Assembly (NCBI RefSeq): GCF_905475395.1
Contig: NC_058339.1
Coordinates: forward strand, 16,686,001 to 16,750,000
DNA: 64,000 nt
From: Chrysoperla carnea
Lineage: Eukaryota > Arthropoda > Insecta > Neuroptera > Chrysopidae
Direction of reading: 5' to 3'
The translations under genes and the position numbers were made by a program. The notes beneath the pieces were generated by a model, which was not told where the DNA came from, did not search any database, and saw only the letters and a list, made by a program, of their open reading frames with translations. This document shows, piece after piece, positions 24,853 through 35,376 of this stretch (the stretch's first letter is position 1; the number at the start of each line of letters is the position of its first letter).

Positions 24853-25191
24853 TTATTTCTTTTTCGCTCGTTTTCCTTCCCCTTTCTTAGGCGGTGCCTT
24901 ACCACGTAAAGCTCTCAATCGTGTCATTTCCTCTTTGAAATCTTGATGTTCGTCACGAAATAGTCCATAATCACGAAGATTTCTTATCAATACATGCGTT
25001 TCAACATGCCGTGGATAATAAGCTACAATATCTGGACGTTTATGTAATGGTTCTTCACTAAACAGTTGAACCACTTTCATAGATTTTGCATTGGTTGGTC
25101 GAACAACTTCACCGAATATTCGATTACTCAATCGATTCATTCGTCGTGCATAATTTGTTGTATTTTTTATTAGATCAGCATATTTATACAT
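24853..25191 (-). CDS. MRPS33: Mitochondrial ribosomal protein S33 (mS33)
   Basis: A single coding exon of 112 residues starting MYKYADLIKNTTNYARRMNR. It matches animal MRPS33 along its length: MNRLSNRIFGEVVRPTNAKS, KVVQLFSEEPLHKR, a YYP segment, LRDYGLFRDEHQDFKEEM, LRALRGKAPPKKGEGKR, and a lysine-rich end. It is a small-subunit component of the mitochondrial ribosome, near the mRNA channel. An acceptor-like TTTACTTTAG sits one base before the ATG, so the 5' UTR is probably spliced. The start is the only ATG before the conserved block. No odd features. Confidence 0.95.
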   Translation of the reverse strand: MYKYADLIKNTTNYARRMNRLSNRIFGEVVRPTNAKSMKVVQLFSEEPLHKRPDIVAYYPRHVETHVLIRNLRDYGLFRDEHQDFKEEMTRLRALRGKAPPKKGEGKRAKKK

Positions 25192-25404
25192 CCTAAAGTA
25201 AAAAAGTTTCTAATAAAACAATAATAATATTATATTACTTATTGTTGTTGTTTACTTATAATTATGCATACGATATTTAAATCATGGTCTATTCGATTAT
25301 TTTTGATGTAATATGCTACATACAGGCGTAAACTAAATATTGACAAATATCTTGTCTAGTAATCTTAATTAAAGAGAATTGAAAAAAAAAATAAACAAAA
25401 ACAA

Positions 25405-25891
25405 AACCGACTTCAAAAGAGAAACTTTTCCAAAACAAATTAATATTCACTAAAAAGTAAAAAATAACGATAATATAATGTAGTTAAAATTATTGTCATT
25501 TTTGGAGTCGGTGTCAGCCAAGGAAACAACTCTGACAGAACAGTTTTCTTTTTGTTTGAAAGTTTTTTTATTTTGTGATTTTTAGTGAATCAGAAGTACA
25601 CAAACTAATTCGTCACTAAAAAAAGAATCACGGAAATCGGTTGGCGCGATATTGAGTTATTCGTCCTCTTGTCGTGCATACTTAATGCAAATTTAAGACT
25701 TTTATGGTTTTCTTATGGATGGTATTATCATAACTGGACTAAAATGAAGTGAGACCACACGGGAAGCATCAGCTTCCAAATAGATAAAGAATCATCAAAA
25801 TCGGTTAACCCAGTCAAAAGTTCTGGGTAACAAACATTAAAAAAAATACAGTCGAATTGATAACCTCCTCTTTTTTTGTTTGAAGTCGGTT
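25405..25891. mobile_element. MITE with AACCGACTTCAAA ends, ~487 bp
   Basis: Terminal inverted repeats AACCGACTTCAAA (25405-25417) and TTTGAAGTCGGTT (25879-25891) are perfect over 13 bp. Just inside the right end is GAATTGATAACCTCCTC, a phrase common in interspersed repeats of several insect orders. No ORF. Confidence 0.75.
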
Positions 25892-25893
25892 AA

Positions 25894-25952
25894 AAAATAC
25901 ACTCGAACCAGGAGTTCAAATCCGGGTTGGTGTCCTGGTTCGAGTGTATTTT
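25894..25952. repeat. Perfect 20-bp inverted repeat (hairpin)
   Basis: The arm at 25894-25913 pairs perfectly with 25933-25952 around a 19-nt loop. The arms contain CTCGAACC/GGTTCGAG and the loop begins GTTCAAATCC, both like the tRNA T-loop/B-box consensus, so this may be a tRNA-derived SINE remnant. It cannot fold as a tRNA. Confidence 0.6.
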
Positions 25953-26612
25953 TTTCAATTTTCTTTAATTAATATTATATTTTATATGCAATACCATCAA
26001 AAATTACTCAACAAACTTTATTTTTGTTATTATGTAACTTTTAAAAAATTGCATATTTCTAATAAAACCCTTTCCAGGAGAAAGCACTATAAATAGTTTT
26101 TATTTGAAAATGTAACTTTTTCTTAATTAAATTTACGATTAACAGTGAAATTTAGCAACTTTTATAGTTTTTCATAAATATATGTGATAATTAATTTCGA
26201 ATATACGAAATAGTAAAAAAAATAAAAAACTGCATTAATTTGTTATCACTGCATGAATGCATATCTCAAATACTTGTGTGAATTTTTCAAAATTTAATAA
26301 TAAAACGTAAGTAAGTCAAGGAAATTAATTCAAATTTAAAATAATCATACCCAGACATTATAAAATTCAATTAAATATATACATTTACGTTGATAATTTA
26401 CGTTTTACAAAAAGTTAAACATTTAAATTTTTATTTATTAGGTTATAATAATTATTACTTTTGATTAATTGTAGTTACGTAATCTTCCCATAGATAACAC
26501 TAATGTAAAACTTAGTAGCGGGTAATTTAAAGTTAACTGTTAATTAATTATTATGAATCTTGATTTAGATTTGGTTGTAAAATGGTTTTGAAGAACTTTT
26601 GTTACGTATATT

Positions 26613-27882
26613 ATGCTGCTCAAAAGATTTTTGAATGTAAAAAGTGTATTGTTCACATGTAGTGTGTTGTTTTTGTTGTGGTTTGTACACAGAGCACATG
26701 AAATTTATTTAATGAGACAAAAGTACTTCCGTTTAGTAAGCTATGCAACAGATGTAAGTTTAATTATTTATTAAAAAATAGATCGGAAAAAATAGAAAAT
26801 AGAAGTTAGATCGAGTCCTGTACGTACGAATCAAATTGGTAATCTTGAAATGCCACGCATTATAACAGGCGCTCTTTAACTTTATTCGTTAGGTTAGAGT
26901 GGCTGTCCTGGGGTGAGACACACTTAGACCATAGGGTCCGTTGTGATGCCGTTAATGGGTTGGCCTATCCCCGGCCACTACTCCATGAACCATTTGGAGC
27001 TGTTGAAGAACAGCAGGAGGGCTTTGATGTCGACTGACTTTAGGTCGGAGAGGTCGTCAAAGAGAGGCTGGTTTAAGTAAGTTCATCTCCTCATGACAAG
27101 AGCTGGGCAGTGACAGAGAAAATGAGACATTGTCTTCTCCTCGTCACCACTGTGGCAGCTCATGCAGTAGTCGTGATACACTGCCAGGCCTAAGCGTTCA
27201 GCATGCTTGCCGCCCAGCCAGTGTCCTGTGATAGCCGCAACAACTTTGCGAACAGAGGCCCTTGGAATGGATATGAGAACTTCGGAACGCCTGCGATTGT
27301 ACTCAGACCATATCTGTCTTGTAGTGCCACAAGTACGTTCTTCCCTCCATCTAAGATTGGCCTTTTTCAGGATATCCTCTTTCAGGAGTAACTTGCAGTT
27401 CGCAAATGGAACTCCCGGGTATTTATTGAAACTTTATTCGTAATAATGTTAAATTTCTTGAAGGTCTTTGAGTGTGTATCGAAACTATGGTATTAGAATT
27501 CACAGATTCCCTTGCAGTTTTTGAATTCGATACACAAATAAGGTGATATGGTTTTGTAAATTATCATTTGTAATTATAACATCCCATCTTTGTAATAATA
27601 AGCTCATGACTTTATTGTGTTAGTATGAAGAGCGACAAACATTATTTTTGCCCGGAGCATCAAAATAGCTAGATCGGGAAACATTATTGAAAAGTATAAT
27701 TTTAAAATAGTTTTAATGAGTTGTAATTTTTATAGGTAAACGAAGTTGAGGAAACTATTGCACATTTAAATACAGTTCTAAATAGAACGAACAATTCAAT
27801 GGATGAACTACGAGAAAAAATACAACAGACGTATTCAAATAGTCATCGTAAATACATTAAACATCGTCATCACAAAAGCTGA
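26613..27882 (+). CDS. Unrecognised small membrane protein, 95 residues
   Basis: Two exons, 26613-26753 and 27736-27882, joined at GAT|GTAAGT and TTTTTATAG|GTA in phase 0. The protein starts MLLKRFLNVK, has a hydrophobic segment at about residues 11-26 (SVLFTCSVLFLLWFVH), then a polar heptad-like stretch (about 50-78, EVEETIAHLNTVLNR, MDELREKIQQTY) and a basic end (HRKYIKHRHHKS). The shape is that of a single-pass, probably signal-anchored protein with a short coiled coil. I do not recognise the family. Strong splice sites, an ATG start and protein-like composition support a real gene. A LINE fragment sits in the intron. Confidence 0.55.
26888..27425 (-). mobile_element. LINE fragment (C-terminal end of ORF2) in an intron
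   Basis: Read on the minus strand it continues from a GVPFANCKLLLKEDI stretch through [21 protein letters not shown] to [20 protein letters not shown], the cysteine-rich tail that follows RNase H in Jockey/I/R1-group LINEs. It ends near a 3' UTR around 26888. One in-frame stop interrupts it. The same segment is present in the opposite orientation at 48539-48890. Confidence 0.75.
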
Positions 27883-30209
27883 TATATATTTATAACGTAA
27901 ACTTTATATGTAATATTAATTATGGGCTTATAAAATTAACAATTATACAATTATGTAAACATTAGATGTGTTGTGAAATCAATTGATCACGCGAACCAGC
28001 ATAGAAATGCTTTCAGCAAATTGAATTGAATTTCAGAACACACGCATTAAAATGGATCCGTCCATTAATATACGTTTATAACTACTAGATTATCGTTTCT
28101 CAGTCTGAGGTTTATGTTTAAATAATATAAAAGTGATCGCAATTTTTCCAAAAAATATAAACTAGACATTTCTTTTGGTTCTTACTTACGGCGTTGTGGT
28201 TGATACGATGCACTAGATTACCAATACAGCGTCGTTTGTCCTAAACAGGCTTGCTGGTCAAGTAAATAATTGTAACTATTGTAATGATTTAGATGTCTCG
28301 AATCTCTAACTTAGCTTATTCAGTTTTATGTTTTTCTGAACACGCCCATTATGTAAAACATCTTAATTATGAACTAAAAACATTTATCTGGCCCGAAAAG
28401 AAATTCTAAGAAATATGTATTACTATTAACACAAGCACTAGGGTTGTCACCACAAAGTTCCGGGAAATAGATTTATTAATTTCCTTTGGCCTAAATTTTG
28501 ATATGGTTTTAAAGGCTTTAACAGTGCAATCTGAAATCTTCATTTTTTGAAGAAAACGAACATCCATACTATTTTAGTGTACAATTAATCGAGAAAATAA
28601 AACCGAAAAACAGCTTCAGTAATGGACTTCTCGCCCGTAGATTTTTGTCCCACTTTATGGGCGTAAATGTCTAAATTTCTGGGACAAATGCCTTATTTCC
28701 TCGATTAAATTTGATTTCTTTACAAAAGGATTTAAAGCAGTTTAATTAAATACTTTTGTTGTAAAGTAAGAAAGCGAGTCTAATTCTCCCCAATTTGTTA
28801 TGCCAACGATAAAAGCATTAATTAAATTTTTTTGCAACTTATGAGTGATATAAGTATGTATTTGTATTTAAAATATTTTAAATTAGAAAAAGTGTCAACC
28901 GTTCAAAGCTTTAAATTAATTATTCATAAAAGATTACTTATTTAACATATTTTTCCAATTATAAAATAAAATTTAATAATTAATTGTTTATACTAATGAG
29001 TATACAAAAAATAAAAACTAATAAACATTAGGAGAACTTTGTTTCAAAATGTATCAAGTTTTCTTGTAAATTTTAAATTAATATGTTTTGTGCCACATAA
29101 AATATTTGTTGTTGAATTGTTTTAAATAACTTTTTTCACATCCTAAACTTTTCGATAGACAATAGACTTTCCTATTGACAAGCTATTAGAAACTTGTTTA
29201 TGAATCAATAAAAAATTTCATGAAAAATATGTCTACTCTGGTTATCAGATGGGTGAAGGTCGACCTTATACCATCTCCTACACTTCGATTGAAAAGGATC
29301 AAGCGAAAACTCTACATTAGGCCTTTCGTTTTGACTTACTTAAGTTTAAATTTAAATTTTACCAAATTTTTTTTTGGTAAGCTGATTCTCTACCTTATGT
29401 GATTAATATCAAGTACAATTTTGAGCGAGGTCATGAGGTTTAAGACGCGTACCCCATCCGAACTGAAATCTAACAATGAAATTTTACATTATTTTTAAAT
29501 TTTCATCTGATTTCTAAAATTTATTAGAAATAATTTACTAAAACAATTTGGTTCTCATTAAAAATTTTTTTTGGCAAATAATAAACTACTCTTTCATAAT
29601 TACACAATGCTATAAATTAGCGGCATTCTTATTCCTTATACTTCTAATTGAGAGTTCCACTAAGCACTCGCAACAATCAAACTCACGAGCGCTGTTTACC
29701 GTTCTACTTGCTTGCGGGCTTTATAGTCATAATCTTAAGTGGAATGGATTGTGGATCGTTTTGAGCGTTGATCGTCGTTATGAGCTTGGCGTAAACGAAA
29801 ATCTTGACGTCATTTGTCAGATATAATGCCGACAGAAATACTTTGAGCGTTATGAATGATTAGTGGAACGTACCCTCAAATAATGTAAAATTAGACTCAT
29901 ATAAAAAATGTTGATGTTTCAAAGGTTTTATTTTTATATGTTACAAATGTTTCCCGAATTCTAAAATAAGTTATTTCATATTTCAATGTACCTCTTACTT
30001 TTTAATTCACTTCCACTTGAAATAAATACTAAATTGATTGTAAAATATTTTGATTTATTGAGAATTACAACTTTTGTTTGTTTCAAAAGCATCAAATTGT
30101 TAAAATATTGTGATAGTTAATGTATATGAAAATCTACAAACACTAAACGAATTTATACATAGCTTTTATATGAATATATGCAAATTAAAGTCTATTAAAA
30201 TTCAAAAAT
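27883..30209. other. Intergenic region
   Basis: About 2.3 kb, AT-rich, between the small membrane protein gene and the SGSH 3' end. Contains a terminal fragment of the foldback MITE (about 29210-29283: AAAAATATGTCT, GGTTATCAGAT, CGACCTTATACC). An open frame at 29548-29826 has no recognisable features and is not called. No exon recognised. Confidence 0.5.
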
Positions 30210-33200
30210 TTAATGTTTTTTAATTTTTTCTGTTAAATTATCTAAACTGAAACAACTATCACCATTATTGCTTGGTTCTAAAACACCATGTGGTGCACAT
30301 ATCCAAGGATCCTTTGTTAATTTTTGCCAATTTAATAATTTCATTTTTAAATCTTTCAATATTTCTTGATATTGTTGCTTACCAACAACATTATTTAGTT
30401 CTTCCGGATCATATTTTAAATCGTACAACTCCCATTCATCTCGATAATAATATGAATTTAATGTCTTGTACCAATATATATCTTGATGTGAACGTGTTCG
30501 ATTTAAAATATCCTTAAAAAAAATGTTTTTGATAAATTAATTATGAATTATTTAATCCTTACGTAATAAGAATAATACATAAGAGTGGTACCACAAATGG
30601 GTAAAAATAACAGGTATGGAGGTCATCAAGTTATGAAAGTGGTAGTTCCATCGACTACGTCCTGTCAAAAGTCTATATTATCTATTAATCGGGCGAAAGA
30701 TGAATACATACCTGAAATGTTGGTGATAAATAAAAATCTTGATCAATTGGGAATGGCATTTTATAGTTTATATTGTGTATTAATTTATATCTTTTGGTGC
30801 GTACCGCCCGCATTGGATAATACATAGTAACTTCATGATGGGTCTGACTAGCAAATACAACGTCGCTGGCATTACTTGGTGGTTCTGAAAAAAATTTAAT
30901 TCAAACAATTAAATCTTTGTATGTCCACTTTGCCTTACGGAAAATCGTAGTATTTCCCAATTGGACTGTGCCTGCTAAATTACATTACCTTTAATTAACA
31001 ATGGGAGTAAACTTTTTCCTGTTAATTCATTTTTTGGATACTTAATGTTAAACCAATCTAAAAACGTTGGCATAATGTCCAATAAACTGGTTAAAGAATA
31101 TGTTACTTGATGTCTTCGTTCTGTGTGTTCTGGTGATGAAATAAGAAGCGGCTCAGCCAAACCTGGATCATATAAATTTGTACGGCCACTTGGAAAAGGT
31201 ATACCATTATCGGACGTATATACAATCAATGTATCATCTTCATGTCCAGCTGCTTTTAATTCTTTCAATACTAATCCAATACCTATTCGTAAACATTATT
31301 TAAATTAATTATATTAAGCATTTCTGGTTTGTAGATACTGACATCCCGTAGAATTATATGAAATTGAGTAATTTTTTAAATCTTCGGATTATGGATCAAA
31401 AATATCCAAAGTCGCAAAGTTCGACTTATAACATTGTGTTCCGAAATACATATCAGTATAGTTTATATTTAGACGAATAAATTTAGCTACTGGCGATGAT
31501 TGCAATCGAAATATCGATATTTAGCGAGAAGTCTGTTGTATGTTCTTTATAAAATTTACTAATATAAAATTTTATTTCATTAACTATGGCCTTAACTCGA
31601 AGGCATTTTTATAAATATAATTCATTTTCATAAAATTTACCTTGATCTAATCGAGAAATTGTAGTATATTGAGCAGCTACATCAATTCTAGCTTCTAAAG
31701 TATCGGGAATAAAGTATGGTAGATTAATTTCATCAGGTTGATAAATGACGGGTATCCAATCAGGAATATGTCCCATTCCTGGTTCACCATTTCCAAATTT
31801 TTCGCAAAATGGTCCATACTGAGGATGTGTATGACCACAACGATGTGGATCATGAAAAGCCACATATAAAAAGAAGGGTCTGAAATGTAAATATGCAACT
31901 TATAACATTTTTAACCCACAACTTCTGGCATCCTACTCGAATGGCTCTAAGATATAGGGGATGGTAGACGGAACACTGTAGAGTCAGTGACAAAGAAAGG
32001 GTTTAGGCACTTGTTGGTCTACCCTGCAATACGATGCATGTTTCGCTTTAGAGAAAGAATGGTCTGGTACAAAAAAGGCGACACTTGGATATGGGCCTAA
32101 GTCCGAATTACCATCAAATTCGTCACTGAATGTTAACAAAATATGTGGATATACATATTTTTTGTAATTTAAAGCATGTATTCAATAAAATTATTACTTC
32201 TCTTTTTCTTGCGATAAAAATTCACGGACTAGTAGCTTAATGTGTGTTATATTGCGTCCAACTTGAAGAATAGAATTATTTTCTTCAGTTTGTGAATAAT
32301 CAAATGAATAAAGTGTATCCGGCCCAACATGTTTTTTACCAATAATCCCTAGAATAAATTAAACTTATAAATAGTCATCAACTTCGTGCTCATATAATTA
32401 TGACGAATATATTTATACCAGTTCTAATTCCATTTGTTTTTAAAATACTTGGTAAACTTTTTAAATTGTCAAAAGAATTAAAATGATGAATGCCTTGATG
32501 TAAACCATACATTCCATTTTGATGACTGGGGAGACCAGTTAAAATTGCTGAACGACTAAAATAAATAAATATTAGTTAGCATAATACTCTCATTGAACCA
32601 AGTAGCAATTCGAGCTTTGAGACTTTAAATTTTCGATCGAACGCGAAACATTTAAAGAAATTTTACCTAGGAGAACAGCTACTAACAGACGTGTATGCAT
32701 TGTTGAAAATCAAACTTTTCTTTGCTAATAAGTCAAGATTTGGTGTCTGACAAATTTTATTTAAATAAGCTCCAATTTCAAAACCTCCATCATCGGCTAA
32801 AATAAAATGTTTGTAGTTTAAAAGTAATTATAAAGTTTTACAGTCTTTGTTAGAACTTTTTAAATTGCCACACAAAAAAAAAAATGTCAAAATGTAGGTA
32901 GTTTTATATACATGTTTTCTTCTCGACGCCAGATGTCAGCAATAGGAAAAAAACATGGCCGCGCCCATATGAACAAGAAATATCGTTACCCCTTAATGAC
33001 TACTGTATCATATGTTATCAAAAGCATGTTATGATACCACACCGGTATATTTATCAATATTTACATAGAAAATATAAACTAATGGATAATTACCATACAA
33101 TAAATTACACATCATCAAAAATATATTTAAAGATAAATTCAGTGCTTACCGAGAATAAAAAGTGCATTTTTTATTTTAATTGAAATAGAAAAATTACACA

Positions 33201-33234
33201 AATTCAATATAAACCATAATTTAAATAAAATCAT
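30210..33234 (-). CDS. SGSH: N-sulfoglucosamine sulfohydrolase (heparan sulfamidase)
   Basis: Eight exons: 33150-33234, 32667-32796, 32419-32555, 32198-32348, 31641-31879, 30989-31282, 30712-30884 and 30210-30512, giving 503 residues (human 502). Exon 1 is a signal peptide ending in KNALFIL, which joins exon 2 as [13 protein letters not shown], the metal-binding start of sulfatases. The sulfatase signature C-S-P-S-R has its formylglycine cysteine at about residue 69 and is split by intron 2. Further near-identical blocks: [75 protein letters not shown]. It is the lysosomal enzyme removing N-sulfate from glucosamine during heparan sulfate breakdown. The start codon is only 69 bp from that of PMM on the other strand. 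Confidence 0.96.
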
Positions 33235-33303
33235 ATTGGAAGAAACAATAATTCATAAAAACAAGTGGAGCAATCAACAACAACTGTTACATTTCTCGTT
33301 ATA
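33235..33303. promoter_or_regulatory. Very short shared intergenic region between SGSH and PMM
   Basis: Only 69 bp separates the two divergent start codons (SGSH ATG at 33234 reading left, PMM ATG at 33304 reading right). Both 5' UTRs and the core promoters must fit here or overlap the opposite gene. No TATA box is obvious. Inferred bidirectional promoter. Confidence 0.6.
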
Positions 33304-34056
33304 ATGGCAACAAGAGATAAAACATTGGTTCTGTTTGATGTTGATGGTACATTAACCGCAGCAAGATCCGTTATAAAAAAAGAATTTGAAAAATTTCTGA
33401 TCGAAAAAGTGAAACCACTTGCTCATATTGGACTTGTTGGTGGTTCCGATTTTAATAAAATTGCTGAACAAATGAATGGGGACGATGTAATCCATAAATA
33501 CGATTATGTTTTCCCGGAAAACGGTGTTATTGCTTATAAATATGGTGTTGAACTTGAAAATCAAAGTGTACAGAAATTTCTTGGTGAAGAAAAGTTACAA
33601 AAATTTATTAATTTTGTTTTAAAATACTTATCAGATGTTTGGCTACCATGTAAACGAGGTACTTTCGTTGAATTTCGAACGGGAATGTTGAATATTTCAC
33701 CAATAGGGCGTTCTTGTAGTCGACAAGAACGTAATGATTTTGAAATTTATGACCGTGAACATTTAGTTCGTCAAAAGATGATTGATGCATTACAAAAAGA
33801 ATTTCCTGATTATGGTTTGAAATATAGTATTGGAGGACAAATTAGTTTTGATGTATTTCCCATAGGATGGGATAAAACTTATTGTTTAAAACACGTTACT
33901 AGTGATTCTAAATTTGATAAAATATACTTTTTTGGTGATAAAACAGACTTTGGTGGAAATGATTTTGAAATATTCAATGATAGTCGAGTAATTGGACATA
34001 AAGTTATCAATCCAGATGATACAAAAGTAAAATTAGAAAAGTTATTTTTACTTTAA
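33304..34056 (+). CDS. PMM2: Phosphomannomutase
   Basis: Intronless frame of 250 residues (human PMM2 has 246). It interconverts mannose-6-phosphate and mannose-1-phosphate, feeding GDP-mannose for N-glycosylation; cytosolic, HAD superfamily. The catalytic motif DVDGTLT has its aspartates at residues 12 and 14, as in human PMM2. Other family blocks: GLVGGSDFNKIAEQ, YVFPENGVIAYK, FVEFRTGMLNISPIGR, IGGQISFDVFPIGWDK, FFGDKTDFGGNDFEIF. I chose ATG at 33304 (MATRDKTLVLFD); longer readings would need a non-ATG start. The lack of introns stands out among intron-rich neighbours and may reflect intron loss or an old retrocopy that became the functional gene. Confidence 0.95.
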   Translation: MATRDKTLVLFDVDGTLTAARSVIKKEFEKFLIEKVKPLAHIGLVGGSDFNKIAEQMNGDDVIHKYDYVFPENGVIAYKYGVELENQSVQKFLGEEKLQKFINFVLKYLSDVWLPCKRGTFVEFRTGMLNISPIGRSCSRQERNDFEIYDREHLVRQKMIDALQKEFPDYGLKYSIGGQISFDVFPIGWDKTYCLKHVTSDSKFDKIYFFGDKTDFGGNDFEIFNDSRVIGHKVINPDDTKVKLEKLFLL

Positions 34057-34092
34057 TAATAATAAATTAATTAATTAATAAAAAATACATAG

Positions 34093-34289
34093 CCCTGGTG
34101 GAAAAAATATTTGAAGAAAGAATAAATTCTGAAAAAGTCTTAGGAACTTTGAATTTCTCAACGTTTTTGGGCTAGTCTAATTCAGAGTTATTCAGAGTTC
34201 TTAATACTTTTTTAAAGTTTCTAAGACTTTCAGAGTTTTCTAAGACTTATTAAGACTTATTCTTTTTTCAAATATTTTTTCCACTAGGG
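34093..34289. mobile_element. MITE with CCCTGGTGGAAAAAATATTTG ends, 197 bp
   Basis: The left terminus CCCTGGTGGAAAAAATATTT is inverted at the right as AAATATTTTTTCCACTAGGG, with one mismatch. The interior contains several runs of the repeated phrase CTAAGACTT / TTCAGAGTT. No coding sequence. It sits about 37 bp after the PMM stop and so may be in its 3' UTR. Confidence 0.75.
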
Positions 34290-34449
34290 AAGTTTTTCAT
34301 TTTTCAAACATTGATGAAAATTAATCTAAGCTAGAATTTAAATATATGTGTATAGATTTTAAAAAGTATTTAAAAGTACAATTTATTTTATAAACCGGGG
34401 TGCCTATGTTTCTAATGTCCAATTTTTATTAATATTGGGCAACAAATTA

Positions 34450-35206
34450 CACAGGTCTGCGACTAAAAAACTGCATAGGATTTTTTTACATTTTCTTATA
34501 GATTTTGACCTCCCAAAAACAGGAAAACTATTCAAAACATTCTATCACATAGGTTTTCATAGATATTAGTAACAACATAAACTAGTCTTTAAGTAGTATT
34601 ATTTATACAATAAAAGTAAATTAGCTTCGCTTCCAATGGGTTATTCTGTGCATATGGAAGAAATATAACTATAACAATTTGGCCATTACCCTGGAAAGAA
34701 TCAAATATCAGGACCATCAATGGATGGTTTGTGGGGACTTCAAAATACTCACGATGCTTTTGGGTCAGGAGGCAGGCTATACTAAATACCCATGCTTCTC
34801 ATGCTTATGGGATAGTAGAGCTAGAAAATAGCACTGGACTAAAAGTGATTGGCCACCCCGAGAAACTTTAAAACCTGGGGAGAAAAATGTTATCAATACT
34901 ACTTTGGTGCCGCCAGAAAAAGTTTTGTTGCCACCTCTCCATATCAAATTGGGGTTGATGAAACAATTTGTAAAATCACTGCAAAAGGATGGTGACTTTT
35001 AAATATCTATGTAAAAAATTCCCGAAGCTGCCAGAAGAAAAGTTGAAAGAGGGAGTTTTCACTGGTCTCGACATAAGAAGGCTTTTAACTGACACCCTCT
35101 TTGAGGAAAGTATGATTGAGAAGGAAAAAGAAGCTTGTATATCGTTCAAGGATGTAGTGCGAAAGTTTTTGGGAAATACTAAGGATCCTGACTACAAAAC
35201 CAATAA
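34450..35206 (+). mobile_element. DNA transposon with CACAGGTCTGC ends, deleted and truncated copy 2
   Basis: Starts CACAGGTCTGC after TTA. After about 190 bp of terminal sequence it reads as the same protein as copies 1 and 3: [38 protein letters not shown]-type, PPLHIKLGLMKQFV, then FTGLDIRRLLTDTLFEESM and SFKDVVRKFLGNTKDPD. Homology stops near 35206, so the other terminus is missing. The frame is interrupted. Confidence 0.75.
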
Positions 35207-35376
35207 TTTGACCAGAGAATTTTATTTTGCAAAAAACAGTAGCCACCTAGAAAATGTATATGATTTAAATTATTAAAACTGAACATTTTGTTGGAAATTG
35301 AATGTAAAATAATAAAGACTATGTATTTTAGGTGAAAATTTTATTCATATTTTATAATACAAAAAAATTAAAAATG

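Larger units (their letters stand above)
25192..26612. other. Intergenic region between divergent genes, with a MITE and a hairpin
   Basis: Lies between the starts of MRPS33 (-) and the small membrane protein gene (+). Contains a GACTTCAAA-ended element (25405-25891) and an adjoining perfect hairpin (25894-25952). The rest is AT-rich with no recognised gene. Confidence 0.6.
34057..35376. other. Intergenic region filled mainly by mobile DNA
   Basis: Between PMM and the 3' end of AUH. Holds a 197-bp MITE (34093-34289) and a truncated transposon copy (34450 to about 35206). No host exon seen. Confidence 0.65.

Noticed and set aside
25894-25952. tRNA gene
   Set aside because: Only T-loop-like motifs within a simple hairpin; no acceptor, D or anticodon arms.
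29548-29826. 92-codon plus-strand frame
   Set aside because: No ATG-linked splice context or protein-like motifs; may be repeat-derived but I cannot classify it.
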